Positions 13,681 through 22,200 are shown, counted from the stretch's first letter. The stretch is DNA of 25,663 nt from Microthrixaceae bacterium (GCA_020637195.1 JACJWK010000029.1:1-25663), one strand, 5' to 3'. Notes: a model not told the origin generated them from the letters alone. Made by a program: numbers and translations.

Positions 13681-14592
13681 ATGTCCGCGTCCGCGCCCGG
13701 CCTCGACGACGCCGCGCTCGCCGAGCTCGTCCGCAACCGCCGCTACCGGCTCAGCCAGGTCGACGGCATCCTCGCCGCCGCCCCGGCGGGGACCCTCACC
13801 GAGGCGGACGAGCCCGTCACCGGGGCCCGCGCCGTCGCCCGCGCCCTCGGCCGCCTGCTGCTCGAGGTGGTCGTCCTGCCCTTCCTCCGGCTCAACGAGC
13901 GCCTCATCCGGCGGCAGTGCGACCCTCGCGCCATCGTGGCTCGCGACGAGGTGCCGTTCCTCGACGAGCTCGAGGCGGCGTGGCCCGCGATCCGCGAGGA
14001 GATCGACGCGGTCTTCGCCGACGACGACGCCGCCGCGGTGCCGCCCACCCGCACGTTCGTCCCCGACCTCGCGCAGGCCGAGGACATCATCGGGGGCCGC
14101 GGCGGTTCGTGGCACGGCTTCGCCCTGATCGACCCGAAGGGCTGGTGGATCGACTTCAACGCCGAGCGCTGCCCCCGCACCTGCGAGGTCCTGCGCCGAC
14201 TGCCCGGCCTGCAGACGGCGATGTTCTCGGTCTTCGCGCCCCACACGGTTCTGCCCCCGCACCAGGGCCCCAACAAGGGGCAGTTGACCATCCACCTCGG
14301 CGTGATCGTGCCCGAGCCCCCCGGTTCGTGCGCGATCCAGGTCGGTGAGGAGACCGCGCGCTTCGAGGAGGGGGTCGCCTGGGCCTTCGACGACACGCAG
14401 ACCCACACCACCTGGAACGAGGGCGAGGGGCCCCGGGTCAGCCTGCTGGTGCAGGTGGCACGGCCGCTGCCGTGGCCCGCCTCCTGGACGAACCGGGTGG
14501 CCCAGCCGCTGTTCAAGATCTACTCCTACCCGCGGGGCGGCTGGGGCCGGCTGCTACGCGACGCCGGCGCGGGTTCCGACGCCGGCGCGTAG
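13681..14592 (+). CDS. Aspartyl/asparaginyl beta-hydroxylase-like 2-oxoglutarate/Fe(II) oxygenase
   Basis: The protein is 303 aa. The N-terminal ~130 residues are helical and not recognised. The C-terminal half is a double-stranded beta-helix typical of the Asp_Arg_Hydrox family. It has FAPHTVLPPHQGPNKGQLTI, where His194 is the first iron ligand, and FDDTQTHTTWNEGEGPRVSL, where His242 is the second ligand and Arg252 is placed to bind 2-oxoglutarate. Like other members it lacks the acidic third facial ligand in the HxD position. The reaction would be hydroxylation of an Asp/Asn side chain or a related residue or lipid; the substrate is unknown. It is divergent from the methyltransferase. A 13-bp direct repeat near the end encodes DAGAGSDAGA. 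Confidence 0.88.
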   Translation: MSASAPGLDDAALAELVRNRRYRLSQVDGILAAAPAGTLTEADEPVTGARAVARALGRLLLEVVVLPFLRLNERLIRRQCDPRAIVARDEVPFLDELEAAWPAIREEIDAVFADDDAAAVPPTRTFVPDLAQAEDIIGGRGGSWHGFALIDPKGWWIDFNAERCPRTCEVLRRLPGLQTAMFSVFAPHTVLPPHQGPNKGQLTIHLGVIVPEPPGSCAIQVGEETARFEEGVAWAFDDTQTHTTWNEGEGPRVSLLVQVARPLPWPASWTNRVAQPLFKIYSYPRGGWGRLLRDAGAGSDAGA

Positions 14593-14629
14593 GCGGGCCG
14601 CGACCCTGGCGGCGGCGCCGGACGTGCCG

Positions 14630-14635
14630 TAGCCT
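14630..14635 (+). promoter_or_regulatory. -10 box TAGCCT for the NHL-repeat gene
   Basis: TAGCCTTCAC is identical over ten bases to the -10 region of the rplJ promoter. It gives a leader of about 70 nt. Confidence 0.45.
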
Positions 14636-14637
14636 TC

Positions 14638-14701
14638 ACGAAGCAGTCTTCGTCCGTTTCCGGTGGTGCGCCCTCGGCGATGCACCGGACCCTCCCCGGC
14701 G
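14638..14701 (+). promoter_or_regulatory. Structured 5' leader of the NHL-repeat gene
   Basis: Hairpin A pairs ACGAAG (14638-14643) with CTTCGT (14648-14653) around CAGT. Downstream, CCGGTG and CACCGG pair around an inner GCC/GGC helix. I do not match it to a known riboswitch. A regulatory role is inference. Confidence 0.3.
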
Positions 14702-14711
14702 GTGAACCGTC

Positions 14712-16823
14712 ATGAGCTCCCGGCTCGTTCGCACCTCGCTCGTGGTCCTGTCCCTCGCGGCCGCCGGGCTGGCCGCGCCGGCGGCGCCGGCGGCCGCGGT
14801 GGACGACCCGCCCGCCGCGATCGGCGGGTGGGGGTCCCAGGGGGGCGGCCCCGGCCAGTTCCAGTTCCCCTGGGGGGTCGCCGTCGACCAGGCGGGTGAC
14901 GTCTACGTCGCCGACCGGGACAACCATCGCATCCAGGTCTTCAGCGCCTCGGGGCAGCTCCTGCGCCAGTGGGGCACCTACGGCGAGGCGCCGGGCGAGT
15001 TCCGCAACCCCTACGGGTTGGCCATGAGCGCCGACGACCACCTGTACGTGGCCGACACGTCCAACAACCGCGTCCAGGTCTTCACCACCAGCGGCCAGTA
15101 CGTCACGGAGTGGGGCAGCTACGGCTACACCGCGGGGCTCTTCAAGTACCCCCAGGGCGTGGCCATCGACAGCGTCGGCGACGTCTACGTGGCCGACGGC
15201 GAGAACCACCGGGTCCAGAAGTTCGACGCGGACGGCGACTTCCTCGCGGAGTGGGGGGCGCTCGGCTCGGCACCCGGCGAGCTCCACTACCCCCGTGACG
15301 TGCGGGTCGACAGCACCGACCACGTCTACGTCGCCGACAGCCGCAACCACCGCATCCAGAAGTTCACCGCGCAGGGCCAGTTCGTCGCCGCCTTCGGCAG
15401 CTTCGGCACCGAGCCCGGTGAGTTCGACCAGCCCTTCGCGGTGGCCGTCGACGCCGACGACGACCTCTACGTGGCCGACTACAACAACCACCGCATCCAG
15501 AAGCTCACGTCCTCGGGGGCGTTCGTCACGATGTGGGGCGGGGCGGGCTCGTCGCCGGGCCAGTTCCAGAACCCGCAGGGACTCGAGCTCGACGCCGCCG
15601 GCCGGCTCTACGTGTCCGACGCCGGCAACCACCGGGTCCAGGTGTTCGCCGAGCCCGGAGCGATCGCCGGGACGGTCACCACCCAGGGCGCGGACGACCC
15701 GGTCGGTGGCGCCTGGGTGGCGGCCCTCGACGCCACGGACTTCACGATCGCCGGGACGACCGGTGCCGACGGGTCCGGGCGGTTCCGCCTGGAGGTGCCG
15801 CCCGGCACCTACCTGCTCTACCTCATCGACCCCACCGGTGCCCACCGGAGCGGGTTCCACGGGCCGCCCACCCCCCTGGTGGTCACCGCCGGCGCGGAGA
15901 CCGGCGCCGACCCCGCGCTCGTCCCGACCCGCGGGGCCGTCGTCGGCACCGTCGTCGAGGCGGGGACGCAGGACCCGATCGGCGGGGCGTGGGGCATGGT
16001 CCTCGACGGCTCCACGGGCGCGCTCGAGCGGGCGGCCGTCGCCGACGGGACCGGTGCCTTCGCCCTGCCCGGCATCCCCGCCGGCGGCCACTACGTGGCG
16101 TGGATCGACCCGTCGGGCGAGCACGCCACCCGGTTCGCCCCCGACCAGCCCAGCCTCCCCCCGGCCACGCGGCACCCGGTCACGCCGGGCGGCACCACCA
16201 CCGTCGACGGGGCGTTGCCGCCGCAGCCGGCGACGCCCATCGGCTCGTCCCTCCACGGCACGGTCGTCGAGGCGGGCACCGGCGCACCGCTCGCCGGCGT
16301 CCACGTCGTCGCGCTCCACGCCGCCGACCTGCGCCTGGCCCGCGGCGCGGTCACCGATTCCGGCGGCGACTACGCGCTCGACGTCGTCGCCGGCGACTAC
16401 GTCCTGGCCTTCGTGGACGGGACCGGCCTCCACCAGATGGCCTGGTTCGACGGGCAGCCGTCGACCGGCCTGGCCGACGCCGCCGTCGTGACCGCCCCGA
16501 AGGTGGCCGATGCCGTGCTCTCGCCCGGCCGGGGATCGGTGGCCGGCACCGTCACCGACGCCGGGACGGGTGATCCGCTCGCGGCGATCGGGGTGCTCGT
16601 GCTCGGCCCGACCGGTCCCGTGGCGGGTGGCCACACCGACGTCGACGGCACCTATCGCATCGACGGCCTCCGCCCCGGCACCTACCGGCTCACGTTCGTG
16701 GACGCCGCCGGCGGTCGCCTCCAGGAGTACTGGGACGACGCCGCCACCTTCGCCGAGGCGACGGCGTTCCCGGTGTCGCCCGGCGCGGTCGTGACGCGCG
16801 ATGCCGACCTCGCCGCTCCCTGA
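14712..16823 (+). CDS. Secreted NHL-repeat beta-propeller protein with carboxypeptidase-regulatory-like domains
   Basis: The protein is 703 aa. A signal peptide at 1-29 (SRLVRTSLVVLSLAAAGLAA...AAA) is followed by six NHL repeats (about 38-315). Each has the form WG..G..PGxF..P.GVAVD..GDVYVAD..NHRIQVF and together they make a six-bladed propeller. Then come four beta-sandwich modules of the CarboxypepD_reg/SdrD-B type, starting at about 318, 405, 515 and 615. Their first strands read IAGTVTTQGADDPVGGA, VVGTVVEAGTQDPIGGA, LHGTVVEAGTGAPLAGV and VAGTVTDAGTGDPLAAI, each with a GTYxL strand. No membrane anchor or sorting motif is present at the C-terminus, so it is probably released. Such proteins bind proteins or glycans; no enzymatic residues are evident. 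The RBS is weak. Confidence 0.92.
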   Translation: MSSRLVRTSLVVLSLAAAGLAAPAAPAAAVDDPPAAIGGWGSQGGGPGQFQFPWGVAVDQAGDVYVADRDNHRIQVFSASGQLLRQWGTYGEAPGEFRNPYGLAMSADDHLYVADTSNNRVQVFTTSGQYVTEWGSYGYTAGLFKYPQGVAIDSVGDVYVADGENHRVQKFDADGDFLAEWGALGSAPGELHYPRDVRVDSTDHVYVADSRNHRIQKFTAQGQFVAAFGSFGTEPGEFDQPFAVAVDADDDLYVADYNNHRIQKLTSSGAFVTMWGGAGSSPGQFQNPQGLELDAAGRLYVSDAGNHRVQVFAEPGAIAGTVTTQGADDPVGGAWVAALDATDFTIAGTTGADGSGRFRLEVPPGTYLLYLIDPTGAHRSGFHGPPTPLVVTAGAETGADPALVPTRGAVVGTVVEAGTQDPIGGAWGMVLDGSTGALERAAVADGTGAFALPGIPAGGHYVAWIDPSGEHATRFAPDQPSLPPATRHPVTPGGTTTVDGALPPQPATPIGSSLHGTVVEAGTGAPLAGVHVVALHAADLRLARGAVTDSGGDYALDVVAGDYVLAFVDGTGLHQMAWFDGQPSTGLADAAVVTAPKVADAVLSPGRGSVAGTVTDAGTGDPLAAIGVLVLGPTGPVAGGHTDVDGTYRIDGLRPGTYRLTFVDAAGGRLQEYWDDAATFAEATAFPVSPGAVVTRDADLAAP

Positions 16824-16889
16824 CGGCGCCCTTCACCCAGGCTCCGAGCGGCCGATGGGACGAGCACGATCGCACCCGGAGGCGCGCCC

Positions 16890-17366
16890 ATGGCCGAGCT
16901 GTCCGACATCCGAGGCATCGGGCCCGCCACCGCGGCGGCGCTCGCGTCGCACGGGCTCACCACGGTGGCCGCCCTGGCCGCGGCCAGCATCGACGAGGTG
17001 ACCGCGGTCGCGGGCTTCGGCCCGGCGCGGGCCCGGGCCGTGCAGGCATCCGCCCGGGCCGCGCTCGTCGCCGAGGACGGCGACGCCGGTCCGGTGCCGA
17101 CGCCGGCGCCCGAGGCGACGCCGCCCCCCGTCACGGGCGCCGAGACGGGCAAGGCGGCCAAGAAGAAGAAGAGGAAGGGCGACGCCGCGAAGAGCAAGGG
17201 CGCCAAGAAGAAGAAGAAGGGCGACGCCGAGACGGGCAAAGGCGCCAAGAAGAAGAAGGGCGGCGCCACGAAGAAGGACCGGGCGCAGAAGCGGCGCACG
17301 AAGGGGAAGCGGTCCAAGGGCAACGAGAAGTCCTCGAAGGGCAAGAAGAAGACCAAGAAGGACTGA
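16890..17366 (+). CDS. Helix-hairpin-helix protein with lysine-rich histone-like tail
   Basis: The protein is 158 aa. Residues 4-60 contain two helix-hairpin-helix motifs, IRGIGPATAAALASHGL and VAGFGPARARAVQ, which bind DNA backbone non-specifically. A short Pro/Ala linker (61-82) leads to a tail (83-158) of Lys, Gly, Ala and Ser with blocks such as KKKKRKGD and KGAKKKKKGD, like histone H1-type or Hup/HupS tails of actinobacteria. A nucleoid-associated role is the natural inference. GGAGG lies 7 nt before the ATG. The stop codon TGA (17364-17366) is inside the 5-bp target duplication of the IS element that follows, so the coding sequence was left intact by the insertion. Confidence 0.8.
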   Translation: MAELSDIRGIGPATAAALASHGLTTVAALAAASIDEVTAVAGFGPARARAVQASARAALVAEDGDAGPVPTPAPEATPPPVTGAETGKAAKKKKRKGDAAKSKGAKKKKKGDAETGKGAKKKKGGATKKDRAQKRRTKGKRSKGNEKSSKGKKKTKKD

Positions 17367-17367
17367 A
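17363..17367. repeat. Left copy of 5-bp target site duplication (CTGAA)
   Basis: CTGAA directly abuts the left terminal inverted repeat and includes the stop codon of the upstream gene. Confidence 0.8.
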
Positions 17368-17414
17368 CCTGGATCCACCGATGGGGTGAGCGGCTGACGG
17401 TCGCGTATCCGCGA

Positions 17415-17484
17415 AAAGTGCCTCCTGAGCAGGGACGATGACGGTGTTCGAAGTCGCCAGGTCCGCTGCACCAGGAGGCACTTT
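17415..17484 (+). promoter_or_regulatory. Inverted repeat masking the transposase ribosome binding site
   Basis: AAAGTGCCTCCTG (17415-17427) is the exact complement of CAGGAGGCACTTT (17472-17484). The second arm contains the AGGAGG Shine-Dalgarno of the transposase. RNA read through from outside the IS would form this 13-bp stem with a 44-nt loop and hide the binding site. Confidence 0.65.
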
Positions 17485-17486
17485 CG

Positions 17487-18785
17487 GTGAGCACAGTCAA
17501 CCACGGGATCGACCGCGTCCGGGTGATGTTCGATGACGAGTCGCTGGTCGGCGACGCGGGGCTGTTGTTGGTGGCCACGCTGGTCGCTCGGTTGGGTCTC
17601 GAGTCGCTGATCGACGCCACGGTCCGTCTTGCCGGTCGGGTCGGGGGCGCCCATCCGGGTCGCAAGGTCCTCACGGTGGTGCACGCGATGTTGGGCGGGG
17701 CGGACTGCATCGATGACACCGACCGGCTTCGGGCCGGGGCGACCGGGGCGGTGCTGGGCCATCGGGTGATGGCCCCGTCCACGATCGGGACGTTCTTGCG
17801 GTCGTTCACCTTCGGTCACGTCCGCCAGCTCGAAGCGGTCGTCGGCCGGGCACTCGAGCGGGCCTGGGGTCTCGGCGCGGGACCGACCGCCACGCTGGTG
17901 GTGGATCTGGACTCCACGATCTGTGAGGTCCACGGCTACGCCAAGCAGGGCGCCGCCTACGGCTACACGAAGGTGAGGGGCTACCACCCTCTGCTGGCCA
18001 CCCGGGCCGACACCGGCGAAGTGCTCCACGCCCGGCTCCGCAAGGGCTCCGCGAACACCGCCCGTGGTGTCGTGCGCTTCGTCGACGAGCTCCTCGCCCG
18101 CCTCGAACGTGGCGGGGCCGGCGAGGCGATCATCGTGCGAGCCGACTCGGGGTTCTTCCAGCACAAGCTGTTGGACCGGCTCTCGCGCGCCGGGGTCGGG
18201 TTCAGCGTCACGATCCACCAGCGAGCCCCGGTGCGCACGGCGATCGACGCGATCCCCGAACGGGCATGGCAGCGCATCGACTACCCCGACGGCGACGCCC
18301 ACGTCGCCGAGTGCCTCTATCGGGGCCGGCGCCTGATCGTGCGCCGGGTCCCCGGCCACCACAGCACCCAAGGCCAGCTGTTCGCGACCTGGCGCTACCA
18401 CGCGTTCGTCACCAACCTCGCCGGGTCCGCCTGGGCGCTCGACCGCTCCCATCGCGCCCACGCCGTGGTCGAGCTGTCCATCCGAGACCTCAAAGCCGGC
18501 CCACTGGCCCACCTGCCCTCCGGGTCGTTCAACGCCAACAGCGCATGGCTGCAATGCGCCGTGTTGGCCCACAACCTCATCCGCTGGACCGCCGCCCTCG
18601 GCCACGCCGGCACCGACCAGCTCATCGTCGCCAAGACCTGGCGCCACCGGCTCTTCGCCATCCCCGGACGGCTCGTCAACCGCAGCGGCACCCCCACCCT
18701 GCGCCTCCCCGCCCGCTGGCCCTGGACCCACCAGTTCACCACCGCGCTCGACGCCCTCCGGGCCCTCCCACCCGTCCCCGGCTGA
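17487..18785 (+). CDS. IS1380-family DDE transposase
   Basis: The protein is 432 aa and full length. RNase H-fold residues are visible: VVDLDST at 138-144 (Asp142 the likely catalytic one) followed by the family-typical EVHGYAKQGAAYGYTKVRGYHPLLAT; RADSGFF with Asp220; and HAVVELSIRDLKAG with Glu329. It cuts and joins the element ends. The GTG start is fixed by AGGAGG 8 nt upstream. Leucine TTG codons are more frequent in its first half than in the flanking genes. No frameshift or stop is present, so the element may be active. Confidence 0.93.
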   Translation: MSTVNHGIDRVRVMFDDESLVGDAGLLLVATLVARLGLESLIDATVRLAGRVGGAHPGRKVLTVVHAMLGGADCIDDTDRLRAGATGAVLGHRVMAPSTIGTFLRSFTFGHVRQLEAVVGRALERAWGLGAGPTATLVVDLDSTICEVHGYAKQGAAYGYTKVRGYHPLLATRADTGEVLHARLRKGSANTARGVVRFVDELLARLERGGAGEAIIVRADSGFFQHKLLDRLSRAGVGFSVTIHQRAPVRTAIDAIPERAWQRIDYPDGDAHVAECLYRGRRLIVRRVPGHHSTQGQLFATWRYHAFVTNLAGSAWALDRSHRAHAVVELSIRDLKAGPLAHLPSGSFNANSAWLQCAVLAHNLIRWTAALGHAGTDQLIVAKTWRHRLFAIPGRLVNRSGTPTLRLPARWPWTHQFTTALDALRALPPVPG

Positions 18786-18957
18786 CACCAGCCCCGCGGA
18801 CCGGCGCACCGCAGACCAACACCAGACGCTGACAACCCCACCCGCCACGCCCCCTGCTTCAACGCGCCCCAACCAGCCCCCTGCGCCCACCCGGCCCACC
18901 GACCAAGCCGATCAACCGACCAACGCCCCACCCCCGGCGTCAGTCGGTGGATCCAGG

Positions 18958-18962
18958 CTGAA
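18958..18962. repeat. Right copy of 5-bp target site duplication (CTGAA)
   Basis: CTGAA follows the right terminal inverted repeat directly and matches the left copy at 17363-17367. Between the transposase stop and the right repeat (18786-18943) lies 158 bp of C-rich IS sequence with no further gene. Confidence 0.8.
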
Positions 18963-18980
18963 GCGACCCCATCTCGGTCC

Positions 18981-19009
18981 TTGACGGATCGACGGGTCGG
19001 CTTTACCCT
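18981..19009 (+). promoter_or_regulatory. rpoB promoter P1 (TTGACG-17-TACCCT)
   Basis: A -35 box TTGACG (18981-18986), 17-bp spacer and -10 box TACCCT (19004-19009) give the clearest sigma-A-type promoter in the window. It begins 23 bp after the IS right end and would give a leader of about 200 nt. Confidence 0.7.
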
Positions 19010-19080
19010 CTCCGCAACCTCGGGGCCGGAGCGCGAGCCCGGACCCTGAGCCCCGGCTCGACGGGCGTGTTCCCGCCGAG

Positions 19081-19109
19081 TTGCCTCTTGGCGTGCCCGG
19101 GTCTAGCAT
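19081..19109 (+). promoter_or_regulatory. rpoB promoter P2 (TTGCCT-17-TAGCAT)
   Basis: TTGCCT (19081-19086), a 17-bp spacer and TAGCAT (19104-19109) form a second promoter 100 bp downstream of P1. It gives a leader of about 100 nt. Confidence 0.6.
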
Positions 19110-19216
19110 CCACAAAGCCGTGCGTGTCCGCTCCGTCCTCGGATCCTCTTCGACGACCCTGCGCGTCTCGACTCGGCTCACCACGCCCCGCCTGCTCCCT
19201 CGCTAGGAGAACCGCG

Positions 19217-22200
19217 TTGCCTGCTCGCGCCGCTGCCCGCGACCGCTACTCGTTCGCCAACCTCGATGAGGCCCTGGCGCTGCCCGATCTCATCGCCATC
19301 CAGCGCGAGTCGTTCGACTGGTTCCTGGCGGAGGGGCTGGCCGACACGTTCCGGGACATCAGCCCCATCAAGGACTTCACCGAGACCCTGCAGCTCGAGC
19401 TGGAGTTCGATCCCGACGACGAGGACCTGCGGCCCCCGCCGAAGTTCTCGGTCGAGGAGTGCAAAGAGAAGGACATGACCTACTCGGCCCCCATCTTCGT
19501 GCGGGCCCGGTTCATGAACGCCACCACCGGCGAGATCAAAGAGCAGACGGTGTTCATGGGCGACTTCCCGATGATGACGGAGAAGGGCACCTTCGTCATC
19601 AACGGCACCGAGCGCGTGGTGGTGAGCCAGCTCGTGCGCAGCCCCGGCGTGATCTTCCAGCCGGGCGAGCGCTACCGCCTGCGCAACCTCGCCAAGCACC
19701 AGCTCGTCACCGGCACCATCCACCCCTACCGCGGCGAGTGGATCGAGTTCGACGTCGAGCAGAAGCCCGGCAAGCCCGTCACCGCCGGCACCCGCGTCGC
19801 CCGCAAGCGCCGCCTCAGCCTGTTCGTGCTGCTGCGGGCCCTCGGCTACGACGAGGAGAACAACCCGGGCTTCCTCGACCGCTTCGTCAGCCACTTCGAC
19901 TTCCTCGAGGACCAGTGGGAGAAGGACCGCGAGCTGGCCCCCACCCAGGACGAGGCCCTCGTCGAGATCTACAAGCGGGCCCGTCCGGGCGAGCCGCCGT
20001 CGGTCGAGTCCGCCAAGGCCTACTTCCGCAACGCGTTCTTCGAGAGCCGTCGCTACGACCTCAGCCGCGTCGGCCGCTACAAGCTGAACCGCAAGCTCGG
20101 TCCCGAGCTCGAGAAGCTCGGCACGCTGTTCGGGCTGACCGACCTCGACCTCCCGGCACCGGACCAGCCCGTCCTCAGCCGCTGCGAGGTGCTGGCCGCC
20201 ACCAGCTACCTGCTCCAGCTGGCCAAGGGTGAGCCGGGCTACCGCCTCGACGACCAGGACCACTTCGCCAACCGCCGGATCCGCTCGGTGGGCGAGCTCA
20301 TCCAGAACCAGGTGCGCATCGGCCTGTCCCGCATGGAGCGGGTGGTGCGCGAGCGCATGACCACCCAGGACGTCGAGGCCATCACGCCCCAGACGCTCAT
20401 CAACATCCGGCCGGTCGTGGCCGCCATCAAGGAGTTCTTCGGCACCAGCCAGCTCTCCCAGTTCATGGACCAGGTGAACCCGCTCTCGGGCCTCACCCAC
20501 CGCCGGCGCCTGTCGGCGCTCGGCCCGGGCGGCCTGTCCCGCGAGCGGGCGGGCTTCGAGGTCCGCGACGTCCACTTCAGCCACTACGGCCGGATGTGCC
20601 CCATCGAGACGCCGGAGGGCCCGAACATCGGCCTCATCGGCGCGCTGTCCACGTTCGCCCGGGTGAACGAGTTCGGCTTCATCGAGTCGCCGTACCGCAA
20701 GGTGGTCGACGGCCGGGTCACCGACGAGATCGTCTACCTCGCCGCCGACGAGGAGGAGGAGTACGTGGTCGCCCAGGCGAACGCGCCCCTCAACCCCGAC
20801 GGCACCTTCAAGAACGACCGCGTGCTCGTGCGTCGCTCGCCCCAGGGCGCCACGCTCGAGAACCTGAAGCTCCAGCTCGAGCGTGAGAGCTACTTCGCCT
20901 CGACCACCGAGATCTCGAGCATCCCGCCGTCGGAGGTCCAGCTGATGGACGTCTCGCCGAAGCAGATCGTCTCGGTGGCCACGGCCCTCATCCCGTTCCT
21001 CGAGCACGACGACGCCAACCGGGCGCTCATGGGCGCCAACATGCAGCGCCAGGCGGTCCCGCTCATCAAGGCCGAGGCGCCCTACATCGGCACCGGCATC
21101 GAGGGCCGCGCCGCCCGCGACGCCGCCGACATGGTGATCGCGGTCGACGACGGCACCGTCACCGAGGTGGACGGCGACTCGATCACGGTCGAGTACAAAG
21201 ACGCCGGCCGCAAGGTCCAGCGCCTGCTCAAGTTCGAGCGGTCCAACCAGGACACCTCGATCAACCAGAAGCCCCGCGTGCGCGAGGGCGACCGCGTCAA
21301 GAAGGGCGACATCCTCGCCGACGGCTCGAGCACCGACCACGGCGAGCTGGCCCTCGGCAAGAACCTCCTCGTGGCCTTCATGCCCTGGGAGGGCTACAAC
21401 TTCGAGGACGCGATCATCCTGAGCGAGCGGCTCGTGAAGGACGACGTGCTCACGTCGATCCACATCCACGAGCACGAGATCGACGCCCGCGACACCAAGC
21501 TCGGGCCCGAGGAGATCACCCGGGACATCCCGAACCTGTCCGACGAGATCCTCGCCGACCTCGACGAGCGCGGCATCATCCGCGTCGGTGCCGAGGTGGG
21601 CCCCGGCGACGTGCTGGTGGGCAAGGTCACCCCGAAGGGCGAGACCGAGCTCACCCCCGAGGAGCGGCTCCTGCGGGCCATCTTCGGCGAGAAGGCCCGC
21701 GAGGTCCGTGACACCTCCCTCAAGGTGCCCCACGGCGAAGAGGGCAAGGTCATCGACGTCAAGGTGTTCAGCCGGGACGAGAGCCACGAGCTGCCCCCCG
21801 GCGTCAACCAGCTGGTGCGGGTCTACGTGGCCCAGAAGCGCAAGATCAGCGTCGGCGACAAGCTCGCCGGCCGTCACGGCAACAAGGGCGTCATCTCGAA
21901 GATCCTGCCCCTCGAGGACATGCCGTACCTGGCCGACGGCACCGCCGTCGACATCATCCTCAACCCCCTCGGCGTCCCGTCCCGCATGAACGTGGGCCAG
22001 GTGCTCGAGGCCCACCTGGGCTACGCCGCCCGCTGGGGCTGGGACGTGGACGGCCGCGGCGAGGTGCAGGGCGGCCGCGTCGGCGAGGACCCCGTGCGGG
22101 GCACCGAGCACAAGACCCGGACCAACACGCCGCCGGCGCAGCTGATCGCCACGCCGGTCTTCGACGGCGCCCACTGGGACGAGGAGGCCGAGGCGGGCAA

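Larger units (their letters stand above)
17368..18957 (+). mobile_element. IS1380-family insertion sequence, complete (1590 bp)
   Basis: It is bounded by perfect 14-bp terminal inverted repeats, CCTGGATCCACCGA at 17368-17381 and its complement at 18944-18957. A 5-bp direct repeat CTGAA flanks it (17363-17367 and 18958-18962). It carries one intact transposase gene. IS1380-family elements are typically about 1.6-2 kb, start with CC and make 4-5 bp duplications, so the fit is good. Removing the IS and one CTGAA rejoins the upstream gene's stop codon to the rpoB promoter with 19 nt between TGA and the TTGACG box. Perfect ends and duplications suggest recent insertion. Confidence 0.92.

Noticed and set aside
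11453..14128. An 891-codon plus-strand frame spanning three genes
   Set aside because: It crosses the phosphatase, the convergent methyltransferase and the hydroxylase; it is a composition artefact.
14553..14592. CTACGCG...CGCGTAG inverted repeat at the end of the hydroxylase-like gene as a terminator
   Set aside because: Only the outer seven pairs match; the interior is a direct repeat, with no T-tract.
20576..20578. RpoB Phe454 as a change at the rifampicin cluster II proline (Pro564)
   Set aside because: Counting through the aligned motif shows it matches E. coli Pro552 (DVHPTHYGR), not Pro564, which is conserved here in IETPEGPN.
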